A stretch of 64,000 bases of DNA from Planctomycetota bacterium (GTDB lineage: Bacteria; Planctomycetota; Phycisphaerae; Phycisphaerales; SM1A02): the NCBI GenBank assembly GCA_003671075.1, contig QWPT01000003.1:25126-89125 (forward strand), given 5' to 3'. Position numbers and translations under genes: made by a program. Position 1 is the first letter of the stretch. Each line of letters starts with the position of its first letter. The notes beneath the pieces are model-generated. The model was given only the letters and a program-made list of their open reading frames with translations, was not told the DNA's origin and did not search any database. Below, piece by piece: positions 41,271-49,697 of the stretch.

Positions 41271-42914
41271 ATGCCGACCGACGAAACACAACCCAACGAT
41301 GGCGAGCTCCGCTACCAAATGCGTGGCATGGGTGCGCTGACCAACGACGAGCGCGCAGCTCTTGCGCGCTTCTCCATTACTGAGACGGGCCCGTCGCCAG
41401 CAACTGGTCCGCTTTCGGTGGATTCCCGCTCGGCTGAACGCGCGGCGCGCGCGATAGAACTGCTCGGCCAAGGCGTGGCGATTGTCGAGTCGAGTGGTGA
41501 AATCGTCTGGATGAATCAAGGGCTTTCCAGACAAGCGCCGGAGACCATGCGGCGTTTCGCTGACTGCTGCGTTGACGCCATTGCAGCCTGGCATCGGTCG
41601 AAATCGACTGCCGCCACCCTTCGCGCCAATTTTCGCGTCGGCTCCAACTGGTTCGAGACGATCATGACTCCGCTCCGTCGCAACGACGACGCACGAGCAG
41701 AAGGTGCCGTCGCTCTACTGGTCGATGCCACCGCCACCCGGCGGGTACAGGACCGACTCGATGCGATCGACCAAGCGGGTGTTGAGCTGCTGCAGCTCGA
41801 CGCCGACTCGATCCGCGCGTTGAACGCCGCCGAGCGCCTGCGCGCACTCGAGGCTCGCGTGGTCGCCGCCACCCGCAGCGTGCTCGGTTTCGATCATTTC
41901 GAGTATCGACTGACCGACCGACGCACGGGCCAGCTCGAGCTGGTGTTTTGCAGCGGGTTGGTTCCGCTCGGTATCGGCGAGCGCATCTTCGCCCGTGCCG
42001 ACGGCAACGGCTTCAGTGGGATCGTGGCCACGACTGGTCAGAGCGTGCTCTGTCCCGAGACCGATGCCGATCAACGCTACATCAGCGGCCTCCCCGGCGC
42101 GCATAGTTCGCTCACCGTGCCGCTACGACTGCACGACCGCGTGATCGGAGTTCTGAACACCGAAAGTACGCAGCCAGGTCACTTCGATGACGAAGACCGC
42201 ATCGGCGCCGAACTCCTCGGCCGCTATGTCGCGCTTTCACTCAATATCCTTGACATGCTCGTTGCCGAGCGCTGCGAGACAAATCGCGTCATCGTCGCCA
42301 ACCTCGGCCGCGAGGCTGCGAGTGCGCTCGATCAGATCGCTGAGGACGCGCGCGCGCTGCTGGCACGCAGTGACAACGATGCCATGCAAGACATGGCAAA
42401 GCGCTTGCTCGAGAACGCGACAAAGGTCGACGAACTCCTCAACGGTGCCGTCGCCGGACCTCGCGGCGTTCTTGGCGCCGACGACTTCCTGCGCGAAGGC
42501 GTGCGCGATCCCATCTTCCAAGGGCAAGCGGTGCTGGTGGCCGACGACGAAGAGCCAATTCGGCGCACGGTACGGGCGGTGCTTGAGCAGCAAGGCTGCG
42601 TGGTCGCGGAGTTTGGCGACGGAACATCGGCCATCCGCGCCATCCGCGAGCGCGCCGCGACCGGTCGGCCGTTCAACTTGGTCATCTCAGATGTCCGTAT
42701 GCCCGACGCCAACGGGTACGAGGTGTTCCGCGCGACCAAGGACGCGAACCACGCGACTCCAGTCATACTGATGACCGCCTTCGGCTACGACCCGAACCAC
42801 TCGATCGTCCGCTCGAGTCAGGAAGGCCTGCACTGCTTCCTGTTCAAGCCGTTCCAGGTGTCGCAGTTGCTCGAAGAATCACACAAAGCGCTCACGGCAC
42901 ACGCGGCGCGCTGA
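41271..42914 (+). CDS. PAS-GAF-receiver signalling protein without kinase domain
   Basis: The product has 547 residues from ATG 41271; the longer frame upstream runs through the promoter. A PAS-like segment spans about residues 55-150 (AIELLGQGVAIVESSGEIVWMN). A GAF domain covers about 175-345 (LFCSGLVPLGIGERIFARADGNGFSGIVATTGQSV, SSLTVPLRLHDRVIGVLNTES). A helical linker follows, then a receiver domain from about 425 (VLVADDEEPIRRTVRAVLE, acceptor Asp in LVISDVRMPDANGYEVF, Thr in ILMTAFG, Lys in FLFKPF). No HATPase or output domain exists, so it must pass signals by partner kinases. The ligand is unknown. Confidence 0.8.
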   Translation: MPTDETQPNDGELRYQMRGMGALTNDERAALARFSITETGPSPATGPLSVDSRSAERAARAIELLGQGVAIVESSGEIVWMNQGLSRQAPETMRRFADCCVDAIAAWHRSKSTAATLRANFRVGSNWFETIMTPLRRNDDARAEGAVALLVDATATRRVQDRLDAIDQAGVELLQLDADSIRALNAAERLRALEARVVAATRSVLGFDHFEYRLTDRRTGQLELVFCSGLVPLGIGERIFARADGNGFSGIVATTGQSVLCPETDADQRYISGLPGAHSSLTVPLRLHDRVIGVLNTESTQPGHFDDEDRIGAELLGRYVALSLNILDMLVAERCETNRVIVANLGREAASALDQIAEDARALLARSDNDAMQDMAKRLLENATKVDELLNGAVAGPRGVLGADDFLREGVRDPIFQGQAVLVADDEEPIRRTVRAVLEQQGCVVAEFGDGTSAIRAIRERAATGRPFNLVISDVRMPDANGYEVFRATKDANHATPVILMTAFGYDPNHSIVRSSQEGLHCFLFKPFQVSQLLEESHKALTAHAAR

Positions 42915-42947
42915 CCGAGCGCAACCGATGCGCAACCGATGCGCCGT

Positions 42948-44111
42948 TTATGGCAATTCAGTGCGTTGCGCGTGCAGAACGCGATCGAGCCCGTCGCCAT
43001 CTTTCAAAATATCGACGCCACGCCAGTGCGGCCCTGAGACCAGTGCGCGCGCGGCATCGCCATGATTCCAACCGATTTCAACGAGCAGAAGCCCGTTTTC
43101 CTTCAGCCTCTGCGCCGCTCCATCGACCACCCGACGCACGAGGTCAAGCCCATCCGCTCCGCCGCGAAGCGCGGTCGCCGGTTCGAAGCCGCGGACATTG
43201 TGATCAAGCTCGTCGTACTCCGCATCGGTCACATACGGCGGATTCGAGACGATGAGGTCGAAGCGTTCTTGCGCCGTGATCGGCGCCCACACATCGCCAA
43301 CGCGCGCGTCGATCGAAGCGCCAAGTCGACGCGCATTCTCGCGTGCGAGCGCAACCGCGTCAGCAACGAGATCAGTCGCGACCACTGAAATCTCCAACGC
43401 CGTCGCGGCGGTGGAATGGTTCATTTCAGGCTGCCCGAGATCAGATTGCTCGGCATCCGACTGAACACCATCGTTGCGGGCAACGATCTCGGCCACTGCT
43501 CGAGAGTCGATCGACTCTCCACCACGCAGCGGCCGACAGCCCGCGCCGCTCGGACGCGCAATCGCGCGCATCGCCAGCGCAAGCGTCACTGCGATGCACC
43601 CCGTTCCAGTGCACAGATCGAGCACCGCCACACTCCCTCCACCTCGCGCGCGGTACCACTCGAGCGCGCTTTGAACGAGCGTCTCCGTGCTCGGCCTCGG
43701 GATCAGCGTGCAAGGAGCAACGAGAAAATCATGACCGAAAAACTGCCAGCGCCCAACGAGAAACTGCAAGGGTTCGCCTTTGCCAGCGCGGGCCACCAAC
43801 GCACGCAACGCGGAAAGTTCTTCGCTGTCGAGTTCGCGACCGGGCTCCATGTACAGCCGAATCCGCTCGATCTTCAACACCGCAGTCAGGAGAATCTCCG
43901 CAGTGAATCGCGGGGAATCGATCTTTCGCTCGGTCAGGAAGGCGGAGATCCATACAAGCAGTCGGCTTACTGTCCACGGACCTTCGGCGCGGACGGTCGC
44001 GTTGGCCGGCCGAACAGGAACTGCGGATGCCTCTGCGCTGGACTGCGTGGCGGTCTGCATGGATGCATGGGCGGGAGACTGAATTGGGGTTGATTGCGCG
44101 CGCGGATCCAT
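42948..44111 (-). CDS. prmC: Release factor glutamine methyltransferase with an insert
   Basis: This enzyme methylates the GGQ Gln of release factors RF1/RF2. It has 387 residues from ATG 44111, supported by GGAGG at a good distance; the in-frame upstream extension lacks similarity. The N-terminal helical domain reads SRLLVWISAFLTERKIDSPRFTAEILL. The MTase domain has VLDLCTGTGCIAVTLA, DLIVSNPPYVTDAEYDEL (catalytic NPPY) and LLVEIGWNHGD. Between motif I and the next strand lies an insert of about 50 residues rich in Ser, Gln and Asp (VQSDAEQSDLGQPEMNHS) that typical PrmC lacks. It has a 55-residue Ser/Gln/Ala-rich N-terminal tail. Confidence 0.88.
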   Translation of the reverse strand: MDPRAQSTPIQSPAHASMQTATQSSAEASAVPVRPANATVRAEGPWTVSRLLVWISAFLTERKIDSPRFTAEILLTAVLKIERIRLYMEPGRELDSEELSALRALVARAGKGEPLQFLVGRWQFFGHDFLVAPCTLIPRPSTETLVQSALEWYRARGGGSVAVLDLCTGTGCIAVTLALAMRAIARPSGAGCRPLRGGESIDSRAVAEIVARNDGVQSDAEQSDLGQPEMNHSTAATALEISVVATDLVADAVALARENARRLGASIDARVGDVWAPITAQERFDLIVSNPPYVTDAEYDELDHNVRGFEPATALRGGADGLDLVRRVVDGAAQRLKENGLLLVEIGWNHGDAARALVSGPHWRGVDILKDGDGLDRVLHAQRTELP

Positions 44112-44294
44112 CGAACCTCCGTTGACTCGTTCAAGCGTGGGGCGAGCATCGTACGGTTCTCGGAGCCGCAATTTTTGCATCGAACGCTTTCCCCATGAGC
44201 AGACGGCGCCCGACCGAGTCTTATGAAGTTCAGCCACGGACGATTGCCTCACTGCCCTTCAAGGAAGCCGCCGCTACCATGACCGCCCCTTAGG

Positions 44295-44354
44295 GCAGTC
44301 ACGAAGGCAGTCGCAAAGCCAGTCGCGAAGCCAGTCGCGAATCCAGTCACGAAG
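44295..44354. repeat. 12-bp tandem repeat upstream of an unknown gene
   Basis: Five units of gcagtcgcgaag type lie in the 270-base gap between prmC and the gene at 44382. The rest of the gap shows no gene; a taccat box at 44276 may be the promoter. Confidence 0.85.
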
Positions 44355-44381
44355 CCGTCGCATCGAAAAGGCAACCACGAA

Positions 44382-44822
44382 GTGAACCCAGTTCTCCAGT
44401 CCGTACTCTCTCAGGCGAACGCCCGCGGCGTGTTCGCCAAGGTCGAGGTCATGCCCGATCGTTTGCGCTGCCACGCCAAGGGCTGCCCCGAACCCGCGTG
44501 GTACGAACTGGCGTCTGATGGAGACGCGCTCATCGTGCGTTTCGCGACGCCTGATCGCTGGCTGAGCGAGTCGATCGAATCCGATCTCATGCACTTCGGC
44601 GACCCACTCGAGGAGCTCGTCGAGGAAGAACTCGCGGAATTGGGTTGGAAGGGCAAGTCCCCGACCATCAAGCATTTCCGCGACGACGCCAAGTTGTACA
44701 CCTTTGAAAATATCCTTCCGGCGGATGTCGGAAATTGCGCGGACTCCGCGGCGAAGTTTCTCTTCGCATACGAAGCGGCGTTTCGCGCACTTGGCGATGT
44801 CGGCGGCGGCGACGGAGACTGA
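44382..44822 (+). CDS. Conserved-looking soluble protein of unknown function
   Basis: The product has 146 residues from GTG 44382. It reads as a compact alpha/beta protein: an N-terminal helix, RLRCHAKGCPEPAWYELASDGDALIVRFATPDRWLSESIESDLMHFGD, then a helical part and FLFAYEAAFRAL. A CxxxxC spacing (RLRCHAKGCPE) might bind metal weakly. I know no family. It is transcribed toward the glycosyltransferase gene 92 bases downstream and may be co-transcribed. The codon use matches its neighbours. Confidence 0.65.
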   Translation: MNPVLQSVLSQANARGVFAKVEVMPDRLRCHAKGCPEPAWYELASDGDALIVRFATPDRWLSESIESDLMHFGDPLEELVEEELAELGWKGKSPTIKHFRDDAKLYTFENILPADVGNCADSAAKFLFAYEAAFRALGDVGGGDGD

Positions 44823-44914
44823 TCGAGTTCGATCGAACTGCATCGGTCTGAATTGGGAGCGGCATTCGCCGCGGTGTATTTGGCGGCAGCGCCGGGAAAG
44901 CGTCGGAAAACGGG

Positions 44915-46540
44915 ATGGCACTACGCGTACTCATGCTCGGCTGGGAATTCCCCCCCTTCATCACGGGCGGTCTCGGCACGGCTTGCTATGGACTCACCCG
45001 CGCGCTCGACCGCCAGAATGTCGAGGTCACCTTCGTTCTTCCGAAGACCGTCCCGGCCGACAGCGCATCCCATGTTCGCCTCGTGAGTCCAGGCTCGATC
45101 CTTGAGAGAACGGGCGTGTTGCCGACGCCGGCCGCTACCGTCGCCCCTGCTGCTTCTGCAACAAACGCGACAACCGCCCCCAAATCCACCGCGTCCACCA
45201 CCGCCACTACGCCATCCAATCCCGCGCCGCCACAGGTCCCGCAGACCGAGCAAACCGAGTTGATGACGCGCAACGAGCGTGAGACCTGGGCCAGCATCGT
45301 CAACGAGTTCACCACGACCAAATTCCTGGAAATTCCCGGTGAGTATGGCTCGGTCTACGACTCCTCAGAGAGTGCAACATCGACAACGACCGGCATGGCC
45401 GAACCATCTCGGGTCGCGCAGAGCGTGCGCATGATGCGCGAGGCGGGTTGGAGCATCGAGCGTATCCGCACCCTCGCGCGCACTGGTGCGTTTCCTGAGT
45501 TGACGCGCGACCCTGTCGAACGCGCCATCGAGACAGCGCTGCCTGAAACTGCTGGTCGCAACAAGGACCCTGCGAGCGCGCGCGGAGCCGATTCAGCGGA
45601 CTACTCCGGCGACCTCCTCGGCATGGCTGAGCGCTACATGCGCTTCGCCGTCGACGCAACGCGGGGCATGGATTTCGATGTGATCCACGCACACGATTGG
45701 CTCACCTACCCCGCGGGTCTCGCCATCGCGAAAATCACGGGCAAGCCACTCATCGTGCATGTTCACTCGACGGAATTCGACCGCTCGGGCGAGCACCCGA
45801 ACCAGCAGGTCTACAACATCGAGCGCCGCGGCATGCACGGCGCAACGCGGGCGATCGCCGTGAGCATGCTCACGAAAAATGTCTGCGTGAACCGCTATGG
45901 CGTGAACGCGGCGAAGATCGATGTCGTCTACAACGGCGTCGACCTCGATCCCGCTGGCGTGGGCGTGCAACCCATTCATTCGAAGGACAAGATCGTCCTC
46001 TACTTCGGGCGAATTACCCTGCAAAAGGGCCCGGAGTACTTCATTCAGGCCGCGAAGAAGGTGCTCGAGCACATGGACGATGTGAAGTTCGTCGTGGCTG
46101 GCTCGGGCGACCAAGCTGCGCGCATGATCGAGATGGCCGCGGCCATGGGAATCGGCCACAAGGTGCTCTTCACTGGATTCCTGCGCGGACGCGACATTGC
46201 GCGGGTATTCGCCATGGCGGATCTCTATGTGATGCCCAGCGTCAGCGAGCCATTCGGCATCGCGCCACTCGAAGCGATGAGCCACAATGTGCCGGTCCTC
46301 ATCTCGAAGAGCTCTGGCGTGAGCGAAGTACTCATGCACGCGCTCAAGGTCGATTTCTGGGACATCGAGGACATGGCGGACAAAATCATCGCCGTTCTGC
46401 GCTATCCCCCGCTCTCGCGTCAACTCGCCGAGCATGGCGCGTTTGAGATCCGCGGCATCAATTGGGACGGCGCCGCGACCAGGACCGCGCGCGTGTACGA
46501 ACGCGCCATTGCAGCGACCGCCTCGCGCGCAGCGTACTGA
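44915..46540 (+). CDS. GT4/GT5-type glycosyltransferase (glycogen synthase-like)
   Basis: The product has 541 residues. The start region MLGWEFPPFITGGLGTACYGL is that of ADP-glucose-type synthases (glycogen synthase or archaeal-type GT5) that bind the donor through a KxGGL-like motif, here TGGLG. Residues 65-125 are a Pro/Thr/Ala-rich low-complexity loop. The second half has the GT-B core FDVIHAHDWLTYPAG, VHSTEFDRSGE, VYNGVDLDP, LYFGRITLQKGPEYFIQAAK and the EX7E-type SVSEPFGIAPLEAMSHNVPV. It probably makes alpha-glucan; other sugar donors are possible. Confidence 0.85.
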   Translation: MALRVLMLGWEFPPFITGGLGTACYGLTRALDRQNVEVTFVLPKTVPADSASHVRLVSPGSILERTGVLPTPAATVAPAASATNATTAPKSTASTTATTPSNPAPPQVPQTEQTELMTRNERETWASIVNEFTTTKFLEIPGEYGSVYDSSESATSTTTGMAEPSRVAQSVRMMREAGWSIERIRTLARTGAFPELTRDPVERAIETALPETAGRNKDPASARGADSADYSGDLLGMAERYMRFAVDATRGMDFDVIHAHDWLTYPAGLAIAKITGKPLIVHVHSTEFDRSGEHPNQQVYNIERRGMHGATRAIAVSMLTKNVCVNRYGVNAAKIDVVYNGVDLDPAGVGVQPIHSKDKIVLYFGRITLQKGPEYFIQAAKKVLEHMDDVKFVVAGSGDQAARMIEMAAAMGIGHKVLFTGFLRGRDIARVFAMADLYVMPSVSEPFGIAPLEAMSHNVPVLISKSSGVSEVLMHALKVDFWDIEDMADKIIAVLRYPPLSRQLAEHGAFEIRGINWDGAATRTARVYERAIAATASRAAY

Positions 46541-46603
46541 GCCGACGGCGATCCCCTTCAAAAACCTGCTGTTTCCTGCGCCCGCCATCGTCGCGGCGGA
46601 ATC

Positions 46604-46619
46604 TATACTGCGCCCCCTT
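46604..46619 (+). promoter_or_regulatory. -10 box of putA, leaderless
   Basis: TATACT (46604-46609) ends 10 nt before ATG 46620; no ribosome site in the spacer. Confidence 0.45.
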
Positions 46620-49600
46620 ATGGCGATGTTTTTCAAGTCCAAGAAGCCCGTCCCCGCTCCAGCAACCAACGCTCCAACCTCCGCGGTCGGACGCACGGTC
46701 CAACGCGATCCCGCGATAGAAGCGCGCACCGTTGTCATCGGAACGGACTTCCTAACCCGCGCTCGCAACTCTCGAACCGGCATGCTCGCGGTGTGGAGCG
46801 AAGGGCTGATGGAATGGGCGATGCAGGACGAGGCCTTCAAGGTCCAACTGTTTCGCTTCGTCGACTGCTTTCCAACGCTCAAGGACAATGATGCGGTCTA
46901 CGACCACCTCACCGATTACCTCTCACAGCCAGGCGTCACGCCGCCGCCATTTGTAGCGACGGCGCTCAAGGCGGGCGCGCTGATGAAGGGCGTCGTGACC
47001 AAGACGATGTCGGGACAAATCACTTCGATGGCGTCGAAGTTCATCGCCGGCACCGATGCCGCCACTGCCCTGCCGACTCTGAAAAAGATCTGGGATTCTG
47101 GACTCTGCTTCTCCGTCGACCTGCTCGGCGAGGCGTGCGTGAGTGACGATGAGGCTGACGCGTATCGCCGCAAATACCTTGATCTGATCGAGAATCTTCC
47201 GCAAACGGTTGCGTCGTGGGGCGCGAATCCGCGATTGGAGTCCGATCACCTCGGCGTGATCCCGCGAACGAATGTGTCGATCAAGATCAGTTCGTTGTCG
47301 GCGCGCGTCGATCCAATCGACACCGAGGGATCGATCCGCGGATTGCTGGAAAACATCGGGCCGATTCTCGAGGCTGCCAAGCGCAAGGGCGTCTTCGTGA
47401 ACTTCGATATGGAGCAGTTCGCGCTCAAAGACCTCACGCTCGAACTCTTCATGCGCGCGTGCGAAAAGTATGATTTTCAGGCGGGTATCGCCATGCAGGC
47501 GTACCTGCGCTCGGGCGACGATGATGCACAGCGCATCATCAACTGGTCGAGGAAGTCTGGGCGGCAAGTCACCGTGCGTCTCGTGAAGGGCGCGTACTGG
47601 GACTACGAAACAATTCAGGCTGAACAACAAGGTTGGCCCGTCCCGGTGTGGAGCCGCAAAGTCGATACCGACGCGAGTTTCGAGCGGATGGCGGCTGCAT
47701 TCGTCGCGTCGACGCCGACGAAATTGGGTGAAGGCGGCGTGAAGTTGGCGCTGGGAAGCCATAACGCGCGATCGATTTCCTCCGCGCTCGCGGCGCTTGA
47801 ACAGCGCGGGCTGCCCAATGCTGCGATTGAACTGCAGATGCTTTACGGCATGGGCGATCAACTGAAATCGGCCGCAACCGAGATGAACCTGCGGCTGCGC
47901 GAATACGCGCCCATCGGCGAGCTCATTCCCGGCATGGCGTACCTGGTGCGACGGCTGCTTGAGAACAGCTCCAACGAATCATGGCTGAAGGCGGGATTCA
48001 AGGACAACGCGTCGAATGATCGGCTGTTGGCCAGTCCGCACCGAGCCTTCGACACGGATCCTGGCGTCGACCGCATTGCGCGAGCGCCGGAGCGTCACGC
48101 GTTGAGCGCGGCGCCCGCAGGAATCTCGACAGGCCGCGCGTTCTACACCGAGCCGATGCGCGATTTCTCCATGCGCAAGCAGCGCGATGGTTTCGCAACG
48201 GCGATGGCAAAAACAACTGTTCCGCAAGTCGCTAACTCCGCCACCGCCGACGACGCCAAGCGCGCGGTTGCCGTGGCGCATGGAGCGTTTGCGAAGTGGC
48301 GCGACACGGAATACTCGAAGCGCGCAGCGGTGCTGGTTGCCGCCGCCAACGAGATGCGCGAACGACGCGATGAACTTTCGTCGGTCATCGTGCGCGAATC
48401 GGGCAAGGTCTGGCGCGAGGCCGATGCCGATGTGTGCGAGGCGATCGACTTTTGCGAGTTCTATGCGCGCGAAGGCGCACGGCTCTTCGAGGCCGAAAGG
48501 CTCGGACGATTCGTCGGCGAACTCGATGAACAGTGGTACCAGCCACGCGGAGTCGCGGCGGTGATCGCTCCATGGAACTTCCCATTGGCCATCTGTTGCG
48601 GCATGACGGTCGCGGCGCTGGTGACTGGCAACAGCGTGGTGGTGAAGCCGGCGGAACAGACACCGGCGATCGCACGAATCATGTGTGAAATCCTGTGGAA
48701 ATCAGGCGCTCCGAAGGATGTGCTCCACTTCCTCGCTGGCCCCGGCGAGACGGTCGGCGCGGCGCTGGTGCGCGATCCACTGGTGGCGATCATCGCGTTC
48801 ACGGGCTCCAAGTCTGTCGGTCTCGACATCGTGCAGGCATCCGGCATCGTCGCGCCTGGGCAGGAATTCGTGAAGAAAGTCGTTTGCGAAATGGGCGGCA
48901 AGAATGCGATCATCGTCGACGCATCGGCCGACCTCGACGAAGCGGTGCTGGGCGTGCGACAGAGCGCGTTTGGTTTCTGCGGACAGAAGTGCTCCGCATG
49001 CAGCCGAGTGATTGTTGTTGGAAGCGCGCACGATCCGTTCCTGCATCGGCTCATCGGCGCGACGCGCGCGCTGGTGGTGGGCGATCCGACGAATCCATCG
49101 ACCGATATCGGGCCAGTCATCGACGAGGAAGCGGCGCGGAAAATCCGTTCCTACATCGAGATTGGAAAGTCCGAGGGAAAGCATGAGCTCACGCTCGACA
49201 TCCCCGCTGGCCTTGAGGCGAAGGTCGGAAAGCCGTATGTCGGTCCGTCGATCTTCAGCGGAATTCGGCCTGAACATCGACTTGCACGCGAAGAGATCTT
49301 CGGCCCAGTGCTCGCGGTGCTGCACGCACGCGACTTCGACGAAGCGCTCGCGATTGCCAACGCACCTGACTACAAACTGACTGGCGGCGTCTACAGCCGC
49401 AAGCCCGCGAATCTCACGCGCGCACGACGCGAGTTTCGCGTCGGCAATCTCTATCTCAATCGCGGCATCACTGGCGCGTTGGTGGGGCGTCAACCGTTCG
49501 GTGGCTTCGGCATGTCGGGTATCGGCTCCAAGGCCGGCGGTCGCGACTACCTGCTGCAGTTCGTCGAGCCGCGCGCAGTGTGCGAGAACACCATGCGTCG

Positions 49601-49625
49601 TGGCTTCGCGCCTGGGCTTGATTGA
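46620..49625 (+). CDS. putA: Bifunctional proline dehydrogenase/P5C dehydrogenase
   Basis: This enzyme oxidises proline to glutamate. It has 1001 residues from ATG 46620; the frame is open upstream, but the first 62 residues lie in the promoter. The proline dehydrogenase barrel has RLVKGAYWDYETIQ and GMGDQLKSAATEMNLRLREY. The aldehyde dehydrogenase half has WNFPLAI, FTGSKSVG, the catalytic Glu in CEMGGKNAI and the catalytic Cys in FGFCGQKCSACSR. It lacks the N-terminal ribbon-helix-helix of enterobacterial PutA, so it cannot repress its own operon that way. No proline transporter is adjacent. Confidence 0.93.
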   Translation: MAMFFKSKKPVPAPATNAPTSAVGRTVQRDPAIEARTVVIGTDFLTRARNSRTGMLAVWSEGLMEWAMQDEAFKVQLFRFVDCFPTLKDNDAVYDHLTDYLSQPGVTPPPFVATALKAGALMKGVVTKTMSGQITSMASKFIAGTDAATALPTLKKIWDSGLCFSVDLLGEACVSDDEADAYRRKYLDLIENLPQTVASWGANPRLESDHLGVIPRTNVSIKISSLSARVDPIDTEGSIRGLLENIGPILEAAKRKGVFVNFDMEQFALKDLTLELFMRACEKYDFQAGIAMQAYLRSGDDDAQRIINWSRKSGRQVTVRLVKGAYWDYETIQAEQQGWPVPVWSRKVDTDASFERMAAAFVASTPTKLGEGGVKLALGSHNARSISSALAALEQRGLPNAAIELQMLYGMGDQLKSAATEMNLRLREYAPIGELIPGMAYLVRRLLENSSNESWLKAGFKDNASNDRLLASPHRAFDTDPGVDRIARAPERHALSAAPAGISTGRAFYTEPMRDFSMRKQRDGFATAMAKTTVPQVANSATADDAKRAVAVAHGAFAKWRDTEYSKRAAVLVAAANEMRERRDELSSVIVRESGKVWREADADVCEAIDFCEFYAREGARLFEAERLGRFVGELDEQWYQPRGVAAVIAPWNFPLAICCGMTVAALVTGNSVVVKPAEQTPAIARIMCEILWKSGAPKDVLHFLAGPGETVGAALVRDPLVAIIAFTGSKSVGLDIVQASGIVAPGQEFVKKVVCEMGGKNAIIVDASADLDEAVLGVRQSAFGFCGQKCSACSRVIVVGSAHDPFLHRLIGATRALVVGDPTNPSTDIGPVIDEEAARKIRSYIEIGKSEGKHELTLDIPAGLEAKVGKPYVGPSIFSGIRPEHRLAREEIFGPVLAVLHARDFDEALAIANAPDYKLTGGVYSRKPANLTRARREFRVGNLYLNRGITGALVGRQPFGGFGMSGIGSKAGGRDYLLQFVEPRAVCENTMRRGFAPGLD

Positions 49626-49684
49626 TCGCGCGAAGATTCGCGCGTAAGAATGTAGTGCTTTGAAGAAGCGTGCTTTTTCGCGGG

Positions 49685-49697
49685 TAGAACCTGCGTT
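49685..49697 (+). promoter_or_regulatory. -10-like box of comM
   Basis: TAGAAC (49685-49690) ends 7 nt before ATG 49698, and TTGAAG lies 19 nt upstream. It is a weaker match than the others. Confidence 0.3.

Noticed and set aside
46434..46619. N-terminal extension of putA
   Set aside because: The first 62 residues lie over the end of the glycosyltransferase gene and the promoter; a TATACT box before ATG 46620 supports the shorter start.
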